Source: Plesiocystis pacifica SIR-1 (GTDB lineage: Bacteria > Myxococcota_A > Polyangia > Nannocystales > Nannocystaceae). From it: a stretch of DNA of 55,637 nucleotides. A model generated the notes under the pieces. It had not been told where the DNA came from. It was given only the letters and a program-made list of their open reading frames with translations, and searched no databases. A program made the translations under genes and the position numbers. The stretch is taken from assembly GCF_000170895.1 (NCBI RefSeq), contig NZ_ABCS01000067.1:1-55637 (forward strand). The letters run 5' to 3'. Of this stretch, positions 33,059 to 46,257 are shown in pieces (the first letter of the stretch is position 1; every line of letters starts with the position of its first letter).

Positions 33059-34909
33059 TCACGCGGGTCCGTCGAGGTCGGCGAAGATCGAGGCACCGCG
33101 GTCCGCCGGACCGACGCCCGCGCGGAACCTGGCGAAGAGCTCGCGCCCGTAGCCCTGGGCGCTCGGTTCGGGGGCGACCTCGTCTCGCCCAGCCCGGACC
33201 TCGACCTCCGTATCCCACGCGAGCGTCCCGGCGTCGCCGTCGAGCTCGAGCCAGTCGCCGTCGCGAATCTTTGCGATCAGGCCGCCGTCGGCCGCTTCGG
33301 GGGTCAGGTGGATGGCCGCGGGGACGCTCCCCGACGCCCCCGACATGCGACCGTCCGTGACCAGCGCGACCGCAAAACCGCGCTGCTGCAGCGCCTTGAG
33401 CGGCGCTGTCAGCTTGTGCAGCTCGGGCATCCCGCGCGCCCGCGGGCCCTGGCCACGCACGACGGCGACGAGATCACGCTCGAGCTCCCCGGCGTTGAAG
33501 GCCGCGAGCAGGTCGAGCTGATCCTCGAACACCCGCGCCTGGGCCCGGACCTTGCGGTGCTCGGGCGCGACCGCAGAGATCTTGATCACCGCGCGGCCGA
33601 GGGGGCCGGTGATCACGCGCAGGCCCCCATCGGGCGAGAACGGCTCGGCGGCCGGACGCAGCACCGCCAGATCGCGGCTGCTCGCCTCGGCCTCGGGCGC
33701 GGGCCACTCGACCTCGCCCTGGGCGTCGAGCCGCGGCCTCCGGCGGTAGGCCTCGAGCCCCTCGGGCTGATCCGCGCCCCAGTCGAACACGGTCCCGATG
33801 TCCCCATGCAGCAGCCCCGCGTCGAGCAGCTGGCCGATCAAGAAGGCCGTCCCGCCCGCGGCCCGGAAGTGGTTCACGTCGGCCTGGCCGTTGGGGTACA
33901 TGCGCGTCAGCAGCGGGACCACGGCCGAGAGCGTGTCCATGTCTTCCCAGGTCAGCGACAGCCCCGCGGCGGCGGCGATGGCCGGGACGTGCAGGGTGTG
34001 GTTGGTCGAGCCGCCGGTCGCGAGCAGGGCGACGACGGCGTTGACCACCGTGCGCTCCGAGAACATCTCGGCCATCGAGCGGCCCCGGAGCGCGCCCGCG
34101 GCCGTGCGCCGGGCGACCTCGCGGGTCAGGGCGTGGCGCAGGGCCGTGTCCGGCGGCTCGAAGCTGGCCCCCGGCAGGTGCAGGCCCATGACCTCCATGA
34201 GCAGCTGGTTGGTGTTCGCGGTCCCGTAGAAGGTGCAGGTGCCGGCGCTGTGGTAGGCCTCGAGCTCGCTGTCGAGGATCGCCGCCTCGTCGATCTCGCC
34301 GTTGGCGAAGCGGACCCGAGCCGCCGCCTTTTGGGCGTTGGACAGCCCCGAGGGCATGGGCCCGGCGGGCACGAAGGCGATGGGCAGGTGGGCGAAGCGC
34401 AGCGCGCCGATCAACAGCCCGGGGACGATCTTGTCGCACACACCCAAGCACAGCGCCGCGTCGAAGGTCCCGTGGCTCAGGGCCACGGCGGCCGCCATCG
34501 CGATCACGTCGCGGCTGAACAAGCTCAGCTCCATGCCCGGGTAGCCCTGGGTGATGCCGTCGCACATCGCCGGCACGCCGCCGGCGACCTGGCCCACGGC
34601 GCCGGCCTGACGCAGCGCCGCCTTGAGCCGCGCCGGGTAGTCCCCGTAGGGCTGGTGCGCCGAGAGCATGTCGTTGTAGGCGGTGACGATGCCGACGGCC
34701 GGAGACGAGAGCACCTGGAGGTGGTGCTTGTCGTCCTTGGGCGCGGCCGCGAGGGCGTGGGCCTGGTTCGGGGCCGCGTACTTTCGACGCGCGCGCGAGC
34801 CCTGCGGGCGGGCGCGGTCCATGGCCTCGAGGTAGCGGGCGCGGGTCGCCGCGCTTCGCTGGCGGATCGACTCGGTGACCTGGGCGACGACGGGGTGCAG
34901 CTGTGTCAT
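33059..34909 (-). CDS. edd: 6-phosphogluconate dehydratase (Entner-Doudoroff)
   Basis: A 616-residue IlvD/Edd family enzyme that dehydrates 6-phosphogluconate to 2-keto-3-deoxy-6-phosphogluconate. It has the iron-sulfur cluster Cys residues in VPAMCDGITQGYPGMELS and CLGVCDKIVPG, the substrate motif VTDGRMSGASG and the long MTQLHPVV N-terminus of Edd rather than IlvD. Length is normal (about 600). It is the last gene of the leftward sugar operon, 12 bases after pgl. Being cytosolic, it feeds Eda, encoded 6 kb upstream. Confidence 0.94.
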   Translation of the reverse strand: MTQLHPVVAQVTESIRQRSAATRARYLEAMDRARPQGSRARRKYAAPNQAHALAAAPKDDKHHLQVLSSPAVGIVTAYNDMLSAHQPYGDYPARLKAALRQAGAVGQVAGGVPAMCDGITQGYPGMELSLFSRDVIAMAAAVALSHGTFDAALCLGVCDKIVPGLLIGALRFAHLPIAFVPAGPMPSGLSNAQKAAARVRFANGEIDEAAILDSELEAYHSAGTCTFYGTANTNQLLMEVMGLHLPGASFEPPDTALRHALTREVARRTAAGALRGRSMAEMFSERTVVNAVVALLATGGSTNHTLHVPAIAAAAGLSLTWEDMDTLSAVVPLLTRMYPNGQADVNHFRAAGGTAFLIGQLLDAGLLHGDIGTVFDWGADQPEGLEAYRRRPRLDAQGEVEWPAPEAEASSRDLAVLRPAAEPFSPDGGLRVITGPLGRAVIKISAVAPEHRKVRAQARVFEDQLDLLAAFNAGELERDLVAVVRGQGPRARGMPELHKLTAPLKALQQRGFAVALVTDGRMSGASGSVPAAIHLTPEAADGGLIAKIRDGDWLELDGDAGTLAWDTEVEVRAGRDEVAPEPSAQGYGRELFARFRAGVGPADRGASIFADLDGPA

Positions 34910-34921
34910 GGGTACTTCGCT

Positions 34922-35633
34922 TCAGGGCGCCCAGTAGAGCGCCGGCGGCTCGGGGAGCCGGTGGAACAGAGCGTGGGCCGGCAGGGCGCGGGCCCCCTCA
35001 TCGTCGGCGATCGCGGCGTCGATCAGGGCGCGCTTGGTGGCGCCCGTGACGTGCAGCACCCGCCACCGCGCCGAGGCGATGGCGGCGAGGTTCAGGCTCA
35101 CGCGCCGACGCGGGTGCGCGGGCGCCAGACCGGGGACGACCCGCGGCGCGGCGTCGAGGTCGAGGGCCTCGGCGAGGCCGGGCATGCCCGGGAACAGCGA
35201 GGCGAAGTGGCCGTCGCCGCCCATGCCCAGGACCAAGACCGTGGCGGGCCGAGGGCCTCGAGCATCGCGCTCGCGGCCGCCGGCCCCGCCTCGTACGCCA
35301 CCTCCGACACCAGCGGGTGCAGGCGCGCGCGCGCGACGGGGCCTCGCATGAGCCGCTCCCGCACCAGCCGGGTGTTGCTGTCAGGGTCGTCGTGGGCGAC
35401 CCAGCGATCGTCGACGAGGCCCAGGTCGACGCGCTCCCAGGGGAGCGCGGCGGACTCGACCAGGGCGTCGAAGAGCGGTCCGGGCGTGCTGCCCCCGCTG
35501 ACGAACAAGCTCGCCCGCGGGTGCTCGGCCAGGCGCTGGCTCAGCCGCGTCGTGATGGCCTGTGCCAGGGACCGGGCGAGGTCGCCCGGCGTCTCGGCCT
35601 CGAGGCGGTGAATCTTGGGAGTGGTCGAGCGGG

Positions 35634-35637
<4 letters not shown>
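34922..35637 (-). CDS. pgl: 6-phosphogluconolactonase, split by a one-base frameshift
   Basis: The N-terminal half starts at ATG 35637 (overlapping the G6PDH stop as ATGA) and shows ASLFVSGGSTPGPLFDAL, WERVDLGLVDDRWV and SNTRLVRERL. At about 35244-35250 (GCGGGCC on the plus strand) one base is missing, and the next frame continues VLVLGMGGDGHFASLFPG, the family's second hallmark, to the stop at 34922. With one base restored the protein is about 238 residues, the usual length. It hydrolyses 6-phosphoglucono-lactone between G6PDH and Edd. Both halves are well conserved, so an assembly error is more likely than true loss; lactone also opens spontaneously. Confidence 0.88.
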
Positions 35638-39527
<3,890 letters not shown>

Positions 39528-39572
39528 GTTGATTTGACTGCGACCTCGTCGATGCATGATGGAATTCGGCTT

Positions 39573-40544
39573 TCACTGCCTGCGTCGCAGGCTGTCTGTG
39601 GTGTGCCCGAGCACCGAGTGTCCCGGCCGCGGTAGGCCCCAGGCCGCCTCGGCCGTGGGCCACAGCCAGGCCGCCCCGCGCACCCCGGAGGCGTCGCCGT
39701 GGGTCGAGGGCACGATGCGCGCGGCGGGGCGCGTCGGCCCCAGCCAGGCGGGCAAGCGCTGGGGCAGCTCGTCGTAGATTTCGTGGACCTTCGACACGCC
39801 CCCGCCGAGCACGATGACGTCCGGATCGAGCAGGCTGATCAGCACGGCCAGGCTGCGCGCGAGTCGGTCGTAGAAGCGACCCAGGGTCGCCCGCGCCCCG
39901 CGATCGCCCGCCCGCGCGGCGGCGACGATCTCGTGGGCGTCGAGGCTGCGCTCGGTCGCGCGGAGGTGGTCGGCGGAGATGCCCGGGCCGGCCAGGAAGG
40001 TCTCGATGCAGGACGCGCGCCCGCAGTGGCACGCCCGGATCCCGCGCTCGTCGGCCCGCTGCCACGGCAAGGGCGTGTGCCCCCACTCGCCCGCTAGGCC
40101 CCGCGCGCCGGCCAGCACTCGGCCGTCGGCGACCAGGCCCGCGCCCACGCCCGTGCCCAGGATGACGCCGACGACGAGCTCCGCCCCCGCGGCCGCGCCG
40201 TCGACCGCCTCGCTCAGCGCGAAGCAGTTGGCGTCGTTGGTCACCCGCACCTCCCGGCGCAGGCGCGCGCCGACGTCCGCGACGAAGGGTCGGCCCTCGA
40301 GGGCCGTGTTCCCGGCCAGGGTCATGCGTCCGGTCTTGCGACAGCTCGCCCCGGGCGTCCCGATGCCCACGCTCGCCGGGCGGCCGAGCTCGCCCTCGAG
40401 CGCCCCGATGAGCTCGGCGATGCGCTCGAGGATCGCGCCGTAGCTCCCGGGCGTGGCGAGCCGGCGCGAGGCGAGCTCCGTGCCCGCGTCGTCGAGGGCG
40501 ACGGCGGCGATCTTGGTCCCGCCGAGGTCGACCCCGATGCGCAT
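39573..40544 (-). CDS. ROK-family sugar kinase (glucokinase/fructokinase type)
   Basis: A 323-residue ROK kinase. It starts MRIGVDLGGTKIAAVALDD (ATP phosphate-binding), has GNTALEGRPF and VTNDANCFALSEAV (catalytic Asp), LGTGVGAGLV, and the zinc-binding block GEWGHTPLPW...CHCGRASCIETFLAGPG characteristic of the family. Context in an Entner-Doudoroff operon with a beta-glucosidase argues for glucose as substrate. The closest sequence pattern is to Mak/NagK-type kinases, so fructose or N-acetylglucosamine cannot be excluded. Its ATG overlaps the eda stop by one base (TGATG). It ends 45 bases before the GH2-zwf start. Confidence 0.88.
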   Translation of the reverse strand: MRIGVDLGGTKIAAVALDDAGTELASRRLATPGSYGAILERIAELIGALEGELGRPASVGIGTPGASCRKTGRMTLAGNTALEGRPFVADVGARLRREVRVTNDANCFALSEAVDGAAAGAELVVGVILGTGVGAGLVADGRVLAGARGLAGEWGHTPLPWQRADERGIRACHCGRASCIETFLAGPGISADHLRATERSLDAHEIVAAARAGDRGARATLGRFYDRLARSLAVLISLLDPDVIVLGGGVSKVHEIYDELPQRLPAWLGPTRPAARIVPSTHGDASGVRGAAWLWPTAEAAWGLPRPGHSVLGHTTDSLRRRQ

Positions 40545-41188
40545 CACAGCACCTCCCGGGCGCGCTCCGCCAGGATCCGCGCCCGGCGGGTGACCTCGCC
40601 CCAGCGCGCCTCGGCGATCAGCTCGCCCTTGCACGGCCAGCTCGCCCCAGCGGCGAACACCTTGGGGCAGCCCAGGTAGTCCGCGAGGGTGTCCGGGCCG
40701 ACCCCGCCCGTGGGGCACAGGCCCAGGGATCCGGTCACGGCCCCGAGGGCGCGGAGAAAGGCCGGGCCGCCGAGCACCGACGCCGGAAACACCTTGACCG
40801 CCGAAAAGCCCCAGTCCCGGGCCGCGAGGGCCTCCGAGGGCGTCGCCACCCCGGGCAGGGCGGGCACCGGGCAGGCGCGCAGGGCCTCGGCCAGCGCGGG
40901 CGTGAGCCCGGGGCTGACCAAAAAGTGCGCCCCCGCGGCGACCACCGCCGCGACCTCGCTCGCCCGCGTCACCGTGCCCACGCCGAGGACCACCTCGGGC
41001 ACCTGCGCCGCGACCCGCTCGATGCAGGCCAGGGCGTTGTCCGTGCGCAGGGTCAGCTCCACGCAGCGCAGGCCGCCAGCGTGGAGCGCCCGGCTGACCG
41101 CGACGGCCCGCTCGGGGTCATCCACGGCGACCACGGGGAGCACGGGCGCGTCACCGAGGAGTTCATTCCAGTCGCGCATGGCGTCCAT
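40544..41188 (-). CDS. eda: KDPG aldolase (2-keto-3-deoxy-6-phosphogluconate aldolase)
   Basis: A 214-residue class I aldolase that splits KDPG to pyruvate and glyceraldehyde 3-phosphate. Visible motifs are VLPVVAVDD, the catalytic Glu in CVELTLRTDNAL, GVGTVTRASE, FLVSPGLTPAL, the Schiff-base Lys in FSAVKVFPAS and the phosphate site LCPTGGVGPDT. Length is normal. It is a cytosolic protein. The start ATG at 41188 is three codons before a second ATG. It is 38 bases downstream of the porin-like gene and coupled to the ROK kinase. Confidence 0.93.
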   Translation of the reverse strand: MDAMRDWNELLGDAPVLPVVAVDDPERAVAVSRALHAGGLRCVELTLRTDNALACIERVAAQVPEVVLGVGTVTRASEVAAVVAAGAHFLVSPGLTPALAEALRACPVPALPGVATPSEALAARDWGFSAVKVFPASVLGGPAFLRALGAVTGSLGLCPTGGVGPDTLADYLGCPKVFAAGASWPCKGELIAEARWGEVTRRARILAERAREVL

Positions 41189-41226
41189 GTCTGATGTCCG
41201 ATCTCGAGCTGGTGTCCGCCCGCGGC

Positions 41227-42975
41227 TCACCACCAGATGTTCGCGCCGATGGTGATGACGTCGTAGTCGGGCAGGTTCAGCGGGCCGCCGCGGTTGTCGT
41301 CCAGCGAGGGCGCGCCCCAGCCGTCCGGGGGCACCGGGGTCACCGCCTGCTGCGTGCAGAAGTAGAAGTCGCTCGGGTCCGTGCACTCGCGCTGGGCGTA
41401 GAAGTAGCGGGTGTACTGGATGAAGAACTGCTCGCGGGTCAGCCACGAGCTGCGGAACACCAGGCGCGGCGAGAGCACGGAGAAGCTCTGCTCGGGCAGG
41501 TCGCTGTGGGGCTGGACCCGGTCGAGGCGCAGCGCCGCGCCCAGCCAGGGCAGCGCGCTGTAGAACAGATCCGCGCCGAACTTGAGCTTGTAGGTCCCGT
41601 CGACGTCGGGGTCCGGCGAGTCGATCAGGTTGAACATGCCGTAGGCCGTCAGCCGCACGTCCCAGCCCGCGCCCCAGAACTTGTCGCCTTTGAGGATCTT
41701 CTTGAAGCTCTGCTCGGTCTGGAAGCCGACGCTGTGCACGGCCCCGTCGCCGTTGGACTGCTGCTGCGGGCCCTCGAGGTAGTTGTCGACGATGCCGAGG
41801 GTGAAGTTGCCGCCGCCCTGGGCGTGGATGACCTCGATGGTCGAGCCGATGGTCCGGCCGTTGGTCATGTCGACGTTGGAGTAGCCGAGGTACCAAAAGC
41901 CCGCCCGCTTGGCGTTGATGCGCAGCTCGGGCCCGAACACCTGCATGCGGCCGCGGCGGTCGCCGAGCTCGAGGTTGGTGTCGAGATCGCCGCGGCGGTT
42001 CTCCTCCATGGCGTAGGCCGCCAGGTAGTGGAAGTTGAGCTCGACGGTCTCGTTCCAGTCGACCCCGGCGTGGGCGTGGTTGAGCACGGAGAAGCGCGAG
42101 GTGTTGTGGATGCTCGGGTCCGGGCGGTTGACCCCGAAGCCGTGCTCGAGGTTGATCGTCCACTTGTCGATCGGGATGTCCAGGGTCATGGTCTCGCCCA
42201 TGGCCCGGGTGCGGCCGAAGATGTAGGTCTCGTACTCGCCCAGGTCGTAGCGGCCCGACATGCCGTAGCGGTTGTCGAAGGCGCCGACCCGCGCCCGGAA
42301 GCGGACCGGGACCCGGCGAAAGCGCGGCGCGATGGACACGTAGGCCTGGCCGATGCCCAGCTGCGCGTCGGCCTGGTTCCAGTTCACGTCGGTGAAGTTG
42401 AAGGCCTCGATCACCGCCGTGCCGCGCACGATGTCGTTGCCGTAGGAGAAGTAGAGCTCCGACCAGCTGCGCCGCATGTGCGAGGTGTGCTGCCAGCTCA
42501 GGAACTGGTCGTCCGGCACCAGCGGCGCGTGCAGGGTGGTCTGGTTCGTGTCCGGGTGCTTGTTGATGCCCAGGCGCATGGGCGCGTTGAGGTAGCCGTT
42601 GAAGTCGAAGCCCCAGCCCTTGCCGCCGACCTGACCGCCGCCGCGGGTGCTGACGGTGTTGATCTTGGTGCTGTTGCGCAGCGGGCCCGGGCCGACGTCC
42701 TCGCCCGCGGCGGGGTGGCCCTCGTCGGGGCGCTCGCTCTCTTGCTCGAGGCGGACCACGGGCAGCGCGTCCGTCTCGCTCGGGGCTTCGGCTTGGGATG
42801 CGGCGCCGGCTTCGGCTGCCGCCGCATCCTCGGCCGGCGCGTCGCTGCCCTCGTCGCCCGCCATCGCGGGCGCGTCGGTGCTCGTGGTCTCTCCTTCGGG
42901 AGCGGCGGCCTCGGGAGCGGACGCCTCCGGTCCCGAGAAGGCGAACGAGAGGGCGAGTAGAACAGTCGTGGTCAT
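41227..42975 (-). CDS. Outer-membrane beta-barrel (porin-like) of the sugar operon
   Basis: A 582-residue exported protein: signal VLLALSFAFSGPEAS, an Ala/Glu-rich low-complexity linker to about residue 85, then about 490 residues of alternating amphipathic strands with many aromatic girdle residues (SWSELYFSYGND, YLGYSNVDMTNGR, FFIQYTRYFYAQ) ending in an aromatic pair (GANIWW). It looks like a large outer-membrane barrel of the DUF-porin type, without TonB box or plug. Its position directly before eda suggests uptake of oligosaccharide or glucose. The ATG overlaps the stop of the SHOCT gene (ATGA at 42975-42972). Confidence 0.78.
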   Translation of the reverse strand: MTTTVLLALSFAFSGPEASAPEAAAPEGETTSTDAPAMAGDEGSDAPAEDAAAAEAGAASQAEAPSETDALPVVRLEQESERPDEGHPAAGEDVGPGPLRNSTKINTVSTRGGGQVGGKGWGFDFNGYLNAPMRLGINKHPDTNQTTLHAPLVPDDQFLSWQHTSHMRRSWSELYFSYGNDIVRGTAVIEAFNFTDVNWNQADAQLGIGQAYVSIAPRFRRVPVRFRARVGAFDNRYGMSGRYDLGEYETYIFGRTRAMGETMTLDIPIDKWTINLEHGFGVNRPDPSIHNTSRFSVLNHAHAGVDWNETVELNFHYLAAYAMEENRRGDLDTNLELGDRRGRMQVFGPELRINAKRAGFWYLGYSNVDMTNGRTIGSTIEVIHAQGGGNFTLGIVDNYLEGPQQQSNGDGAVHSVGFQTEQSFKKILKGDKFWGAGWDVRLTAYGMFNLIDSPDPDVDGTYKLKFGADLFYSALPWLGAALRLDRVQPHSDLPEQSFSVLSPRLVFRSSWLTREQFFIQYTRYFYAQRECTDPSDFYFCTQQAVTPVPPDGWGAPSLDDNRGGPLNLPDYDVITIGANIWW

Positions 42976-43787
42976 TCTGAGGTCTCGGAGGGGCTCGGGG
43001 AGGGGTCGACGAGTCGGGCGCGTCGGCGCTCGTACTCCTCGCGGTCGATGACGCCGTCGCGCAGCAGCTCGTCGAGGAGCTCCAGCTTGGAGGCGTTCGG
43101 CTGGGAGAGGGTCTCGGGCTCGGGCTCGGGCTCGGGCGCCTGCGGGGGCGCGCTCGAGCTCGGGGCGATCAGCGGCCAGGCCACCCACAGCCGGCGCGCC
43201 CCGTCCTCCCCGCGACCCTCGAGCTCACCGGTCTCGGTCAGCAGGCGCACCCACGACTGGGCGCGCAGGGTCGGATCCGGGGAGTCGAGCTCGTCGGGGG
43301 CGACCCGGTCGTCGACCAGATCGAAGGCCAGGTGGAAGCGGCCCTCGAGGTCGACGAAGGCCACGCCTCGGGTCAAGCGCTTGGTCGGGGTCATCCACGG
43401 CGTGTGGGCGTCGTCGGTGATGCTGAGCACGAAGCGCACGCGCTCATCGGGCGCGGCCGCCGACAGGCCCTCGGCCAGGGCCGCGGCGAGGCGCTGGCGA
43501 TCCTCGACCTCCATCAATGGATGGACCTTCTTGCCCTTGGGGCGGGCGTAGGCCAGCTCCCCGAGCAGGCCGTCGAGGCGCCCCGCCAGGGCCTCCGCGC
43601 CCTCTTCCCCGCCCGCGACCGGGTGGGCGTAGGGTCCCCACGCGCCCGACTCCGAGGTCGACGCTTCGATCTGCACGAGCAAGGCGTGGCCGGCGATGCG
43701 GTCGTCGACCACCGTCTGCACCCCTGGGGTGGTGCCGCACCCGGCCAGCATTAGACCGAGTGCCAAGAGCGCAGAGTGGAGTCGCAC
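42972..43787 (-). CDS. Lipoprotein with C-terminal SHOCT motif
   Basis: A 271-residue protein with signal LALGLMLAGC (lipobox, Cys17) and a periplasmic-type alpha/beta region of about 180 residues (AGHALLVQIEAST, DERVRFVLSITDDAHTPW). After a Pro/Glu linker comes LELLDELLRDGVIDREEYER, a SHOCT motif normally involved in protein assembly. No enzymatic motif was found. It couples translationally to the porin gene, so it may assist the barrel. Confidence 0.72.
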   Translation of the reverse strand: MRLHSALLALGLMLAGCGTTPGVQTVVDDRIAGHALLVQIEASTSESGAWGPYAHPVAGGEEGAEALAGRLDGLLGELAYARPKGKKVHPLMEVEDRQRLAAALAEGLSAAAPDERVRFVLSITDDAHTPWMTPTKRLTRGVAFVDLEGRFHLAFDLVDDRVAPDELDSPDPTLRAQSWVRLLTETGELEGRGEDGARRLWVAWPLIAPSSSAPPQAPEPEPEPETLSQPNASKLELLDELLRDGVIDREEYERRRARLVDPSPSPSETSE

Positions 43788-43796
43788 GTTGATCCG

Positions 43797-44627
43797 TCAG
43801 CAGCCAGCCGTGGAGCAGTCACACGAGCTGCCGCAGTCGAGGAGCTGCGGGTTGTAGCTGTCTGTCCCGCCACACATGACCGAGCAGGTGTCCGGTCCGC
43901 AGGTGACGTCGAGGTTGTTGCAGCTGCCTCCGCCCGTGCAGGACACCGCGCACTGCCCGGTGCCGCACACGACGGTGCCGTCATTGCACGAGCCGCCGTT
44001 GCCACACGATACGCTGCAGTCTCCGTCGGCACAGGTGACGCTGACGCCCTGGCACGCCCCGCTTCCGTCGCAGTTGACGTCGCACGGCCATCCGGGCGGG
44101 CACACGAGGCTCTGCCCGTTGCAGCCGCCGCCCATGAGGCACTCGATCTGGCAGCGGTTGTTGTTGCAGCTGTCGCACTCCGGCGGGCACGGCCCCATGC
44201 CGCCCGGGCTCGGGATGCCGTCGCAGCCGTCGCCGTCTCCAGACGAGTCCGTCGAGGTCGAGGTGTCTTCGCTCGACGAGTCGCTCGAGCTCGAATCGCT
44301 CTCGCTCGACGAGTCGCTCTCGCTCGAATCGCTCTCGCTCGACGAGTCGCTCTCGCTCGAATCGCTCTCGCTCGATGAGTCGCTCGAGCTCGTGGAGTCG
44401 CTCTCGCTCGACGAGTCGCTCGACGTGGAAGTCGAGTCGCTCTCGCTCGTCGACTCGCTGTCCGTGGTCGAGTCCGAGTCGCTCTCGTCCGCGGACTCGC
44501 CGACCTCCTCGTCGACGTTGCTGCCCAGGGAGGCGAACTGCCAGTCGCCCTCGGGCTCCAGCGTGCACGCCGAGCTCAGGCCCAGGCCCAAGAGCGCGAT
44601 CAGTGAAATGCTTCGCAAGCGCCCCAT
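43797..44627 (-). CDS. Cys-rich repeat lipoprotein on a Ser/Asp/Glu stalk
   Basis: A 276-residue protein: LGLGLSSAC lipobox (Cys21), an approximately 90-residue stalk almost only Ser, Asp and Glu with SESDSSSESD units, then about 130 residues with about 27 Cys. The Cys-rich part repeats a pattern such as CADGDCSVSCGNGGSC and CGTGQCAVSCTGGGSC with a period near 28 residues, suggesting a small disulfide-rich parallel beta-helix. I recognise no named family. It sits between the propeller and the SHOCT lipoprotein, 9 bases from the latter and 3 from the former, so it is in the operon. Likely surface display. Confidence 0.72.
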   Translation of the reverse strand: MGRLRSISLIALLGLGLSSACTLEPEGDWQFASLGSNVDEEVGESADESDSDSTTDSESTSESDSTSTSSDSSSESDSTSSSDSSSESDSSESDSSSESDSSESDSSSESDSSSSDSSSEDTSTSTDSSGDGDGCDGIPSPGGMGPCPPECDSCNNNRCQIECLMGGGCNGQSLVCPPGWPCDVNCDGSGACQGVSVTCADGDCSVSCGNGGSCNDGTVVCGTGQCAVSCTGGGSCNNLDVTCGPDTCSVMCGGTDSYNPQLLDCGSSCDCSTAGC

Positions 44628-44630
44628 GGT

Positions 44631-46103
44631 TCACCCCACCGGCGGGAAGCCGACCTCATTCAGCGCGAAGCCCGTCATGTCGCTGTAGGTGTAGGGTTGG
44701 TTGAGGCCGTCGACCCGCGTGTAGTCCGCGGGGTTGTTCGGGTTGAACTTGTAGGCGCCGTTGCTGAAGGTGTCGACGAGCCACACGAAGCCCTCGACGT
44801 CGATGCTGACGCCGGCGGCGTGCTGGAGCTGCCCGCCGAGGGACTCCTTGCTGTAGAAGGAGTAGGTGAAGGGGTCGGTGTTGGTGTCGACCTTGAGCAC
44901 GCCCGGGAAGGAGCCGCCGCCGAAGGCCTGGACCGTGGCGATCCACAGCACCCCGTTGCTGTCCTTCATCAGGCCACGGAGGATGTTGTTGGGGTGGCCC
45001 GTGCTGGCGAAGAAGGCGTCGAGCTCGGGCTTGAAGTTGGCCCACACCGCGTTGACGGAGTCGTAGTAGTAGAGGCTGTTGTTTTGCCCAGCCATCCACA
45101 CCTTGCCGCTCGAGTCGACCGTGATGCCGTAGGGGTCCATGTCGGCGTCCGGGCGGTCGAAGACCTCCCAGCAGCTCTCGCCGCCCCCGGGCTCGCAGTC
45201 GTACTTGGCCATGTACAGGGCCTTGCGGGTGTCGTTCTCGACGAACCAGAAGTTGTTCTGGATGTCGAGGCCGCCGCCGTAGGGGCCCATCATCTCGCAC
45301 ATCATCCCGGGGATCGGGATCTCGACCTCGAGGTCGCCGGTGTCGCCGTCGACCAGCCAGACCGTGCCGTCGTTGTCGAACTCGTTGCAGAACGCGACCC
45401 AGACCTTCGCGCCCGTGAAGTCGCAGCTCGCGATGTTGTCGGGCAGGGCCCACTGAACGGCGCGGGGGCCTCGACGATCGTCGTAGACCCCCGCCATGCG
45501 CGGAATGTCGATGCGCCACGCGAGGCACTCGTCGGCCCCGTAGGGCAGCGGCACGTTGTTGGTCGAGGTGTCGATCTGGCCGTTGTCGTTGGCGTCGAAG
45601 CAGTCCTCTTCGCGGGCGTAGATCTTGGCCAGGCCGCCGCTGCGGTCGGCGACGACCATGTCGCCGTAGATGCCCACGGAGGTCCGCGAAGGCCCGACGA
45701 GCACGTTGTTGGCCGGCTGCGGGGTGACCTGGAAGCGGCCGATCTCCGTGGCCGAGACCGTGTCGATCTTGGAGATGGTCCCGTCGGGCGAGTTGGCGAT
45801 CCAGATGTTGGAGAACTCGATCTCGCCGCCGGCACCGCTGCCGCCCCCCTCTTCGCAGGGGATGCCCCCGCCTTCGTTTCCGCCGGGGCCCATGTCGAGC
45901 TTGTCGCCCGTGTCGGACTCCGAGGACCCAGCCGACTCGTCGAGGGTGTCGTTGTCCTCCCCCATGTCGCTGATCTCGTCGCCCACGACTTCATTCGTGG
46001 CCCAGCGGTCTCCACCCCTCCCGTCGTCGCCACAGCCTGCGGCGACGAGCGTCACCAGGGCGAGCGCTAGCGAGTAATGAGTGAGTTCGAGGCGTGGTGG
46101 CAT
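44631..46103 (-). CDS. Beta-propeller (NHL/virginiamycin lyase-like) lipoprotein, paralog 2
   Basis: A 490-residue lipoprotein with VTLVAAGCGDD lipobox, acidic linker with DTGDKLDMGPGGNEGGG, then blades EFSNIWIANSPDGTISKIDT, VDSSGKVWMAGQNN, LRGLMKDSNGVLWIATV and GVSIDVEGFVWLVDTFSNG, ending PYTYSDMTGFALNEVGFPPVG. It is clearly homologous along its length to the protein at 27742-29109. The gene lies inside the cellulose/sugar cluster, 3 bases before the Cys-rich gene. A sensor or oligosaccharide-binding role is inference. Confidence 0.8.
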   Translation of the reverse strand: MPPRLELTHYSLALALVTLVAAGCGDDGRGGDRWATNEVVGDEISDMGEDNDTLDESAGSSESDTGDKLDMGPGGNEGGGIPCEEGGGSGAGGEIEFSNIWIANSPDGTISKIDTVSATEIGRFQVTPQPANNVLVGPSRTSVGIYGDMVVADRSGGLAKIYAREEDCFDANDNGQIDTSTNNVPLPYGADECLAWRIDIPRMAGVYDDRRGPRAVQWALPDNIASCDFTGAKVWVAFCNEFDNDGTVWLVDGDTGDLEVEIPIPGMMCEMMGPYGGGLDIQNNFWFVENDTRKALYMAKYDCEPGGGESCWEVFDRPDADMDPYGITVDSSGKVWMAGQNNSLYYYDSVNAVWANFKPELDAFFASTGHPNNILRGLMKDSNGVLWIATVQAFGGGSFPGVLKVDTNTDPFTYSFYSKESLGGQLQHAAGVSIDVEGFVWLVDTFSNGAYKFNPNNPADYTRVDGLNQPYTYSDMTGFALNEVGFPPVG

Positions 46104-46257
46104 GGGGCGAAAACTCCGGCTACGAGGGGGTTGTGAGGGGCACAGGGCGCAATACGCCCTACGTCTCCGTGGATCCCACGGGCCGTTACTGGATGACTTT
46201 TTTGCTGTGGGTCCTCTCTGGGGATGAACAGCGTTTGTTGGGTCTGTGACCCTCGTT

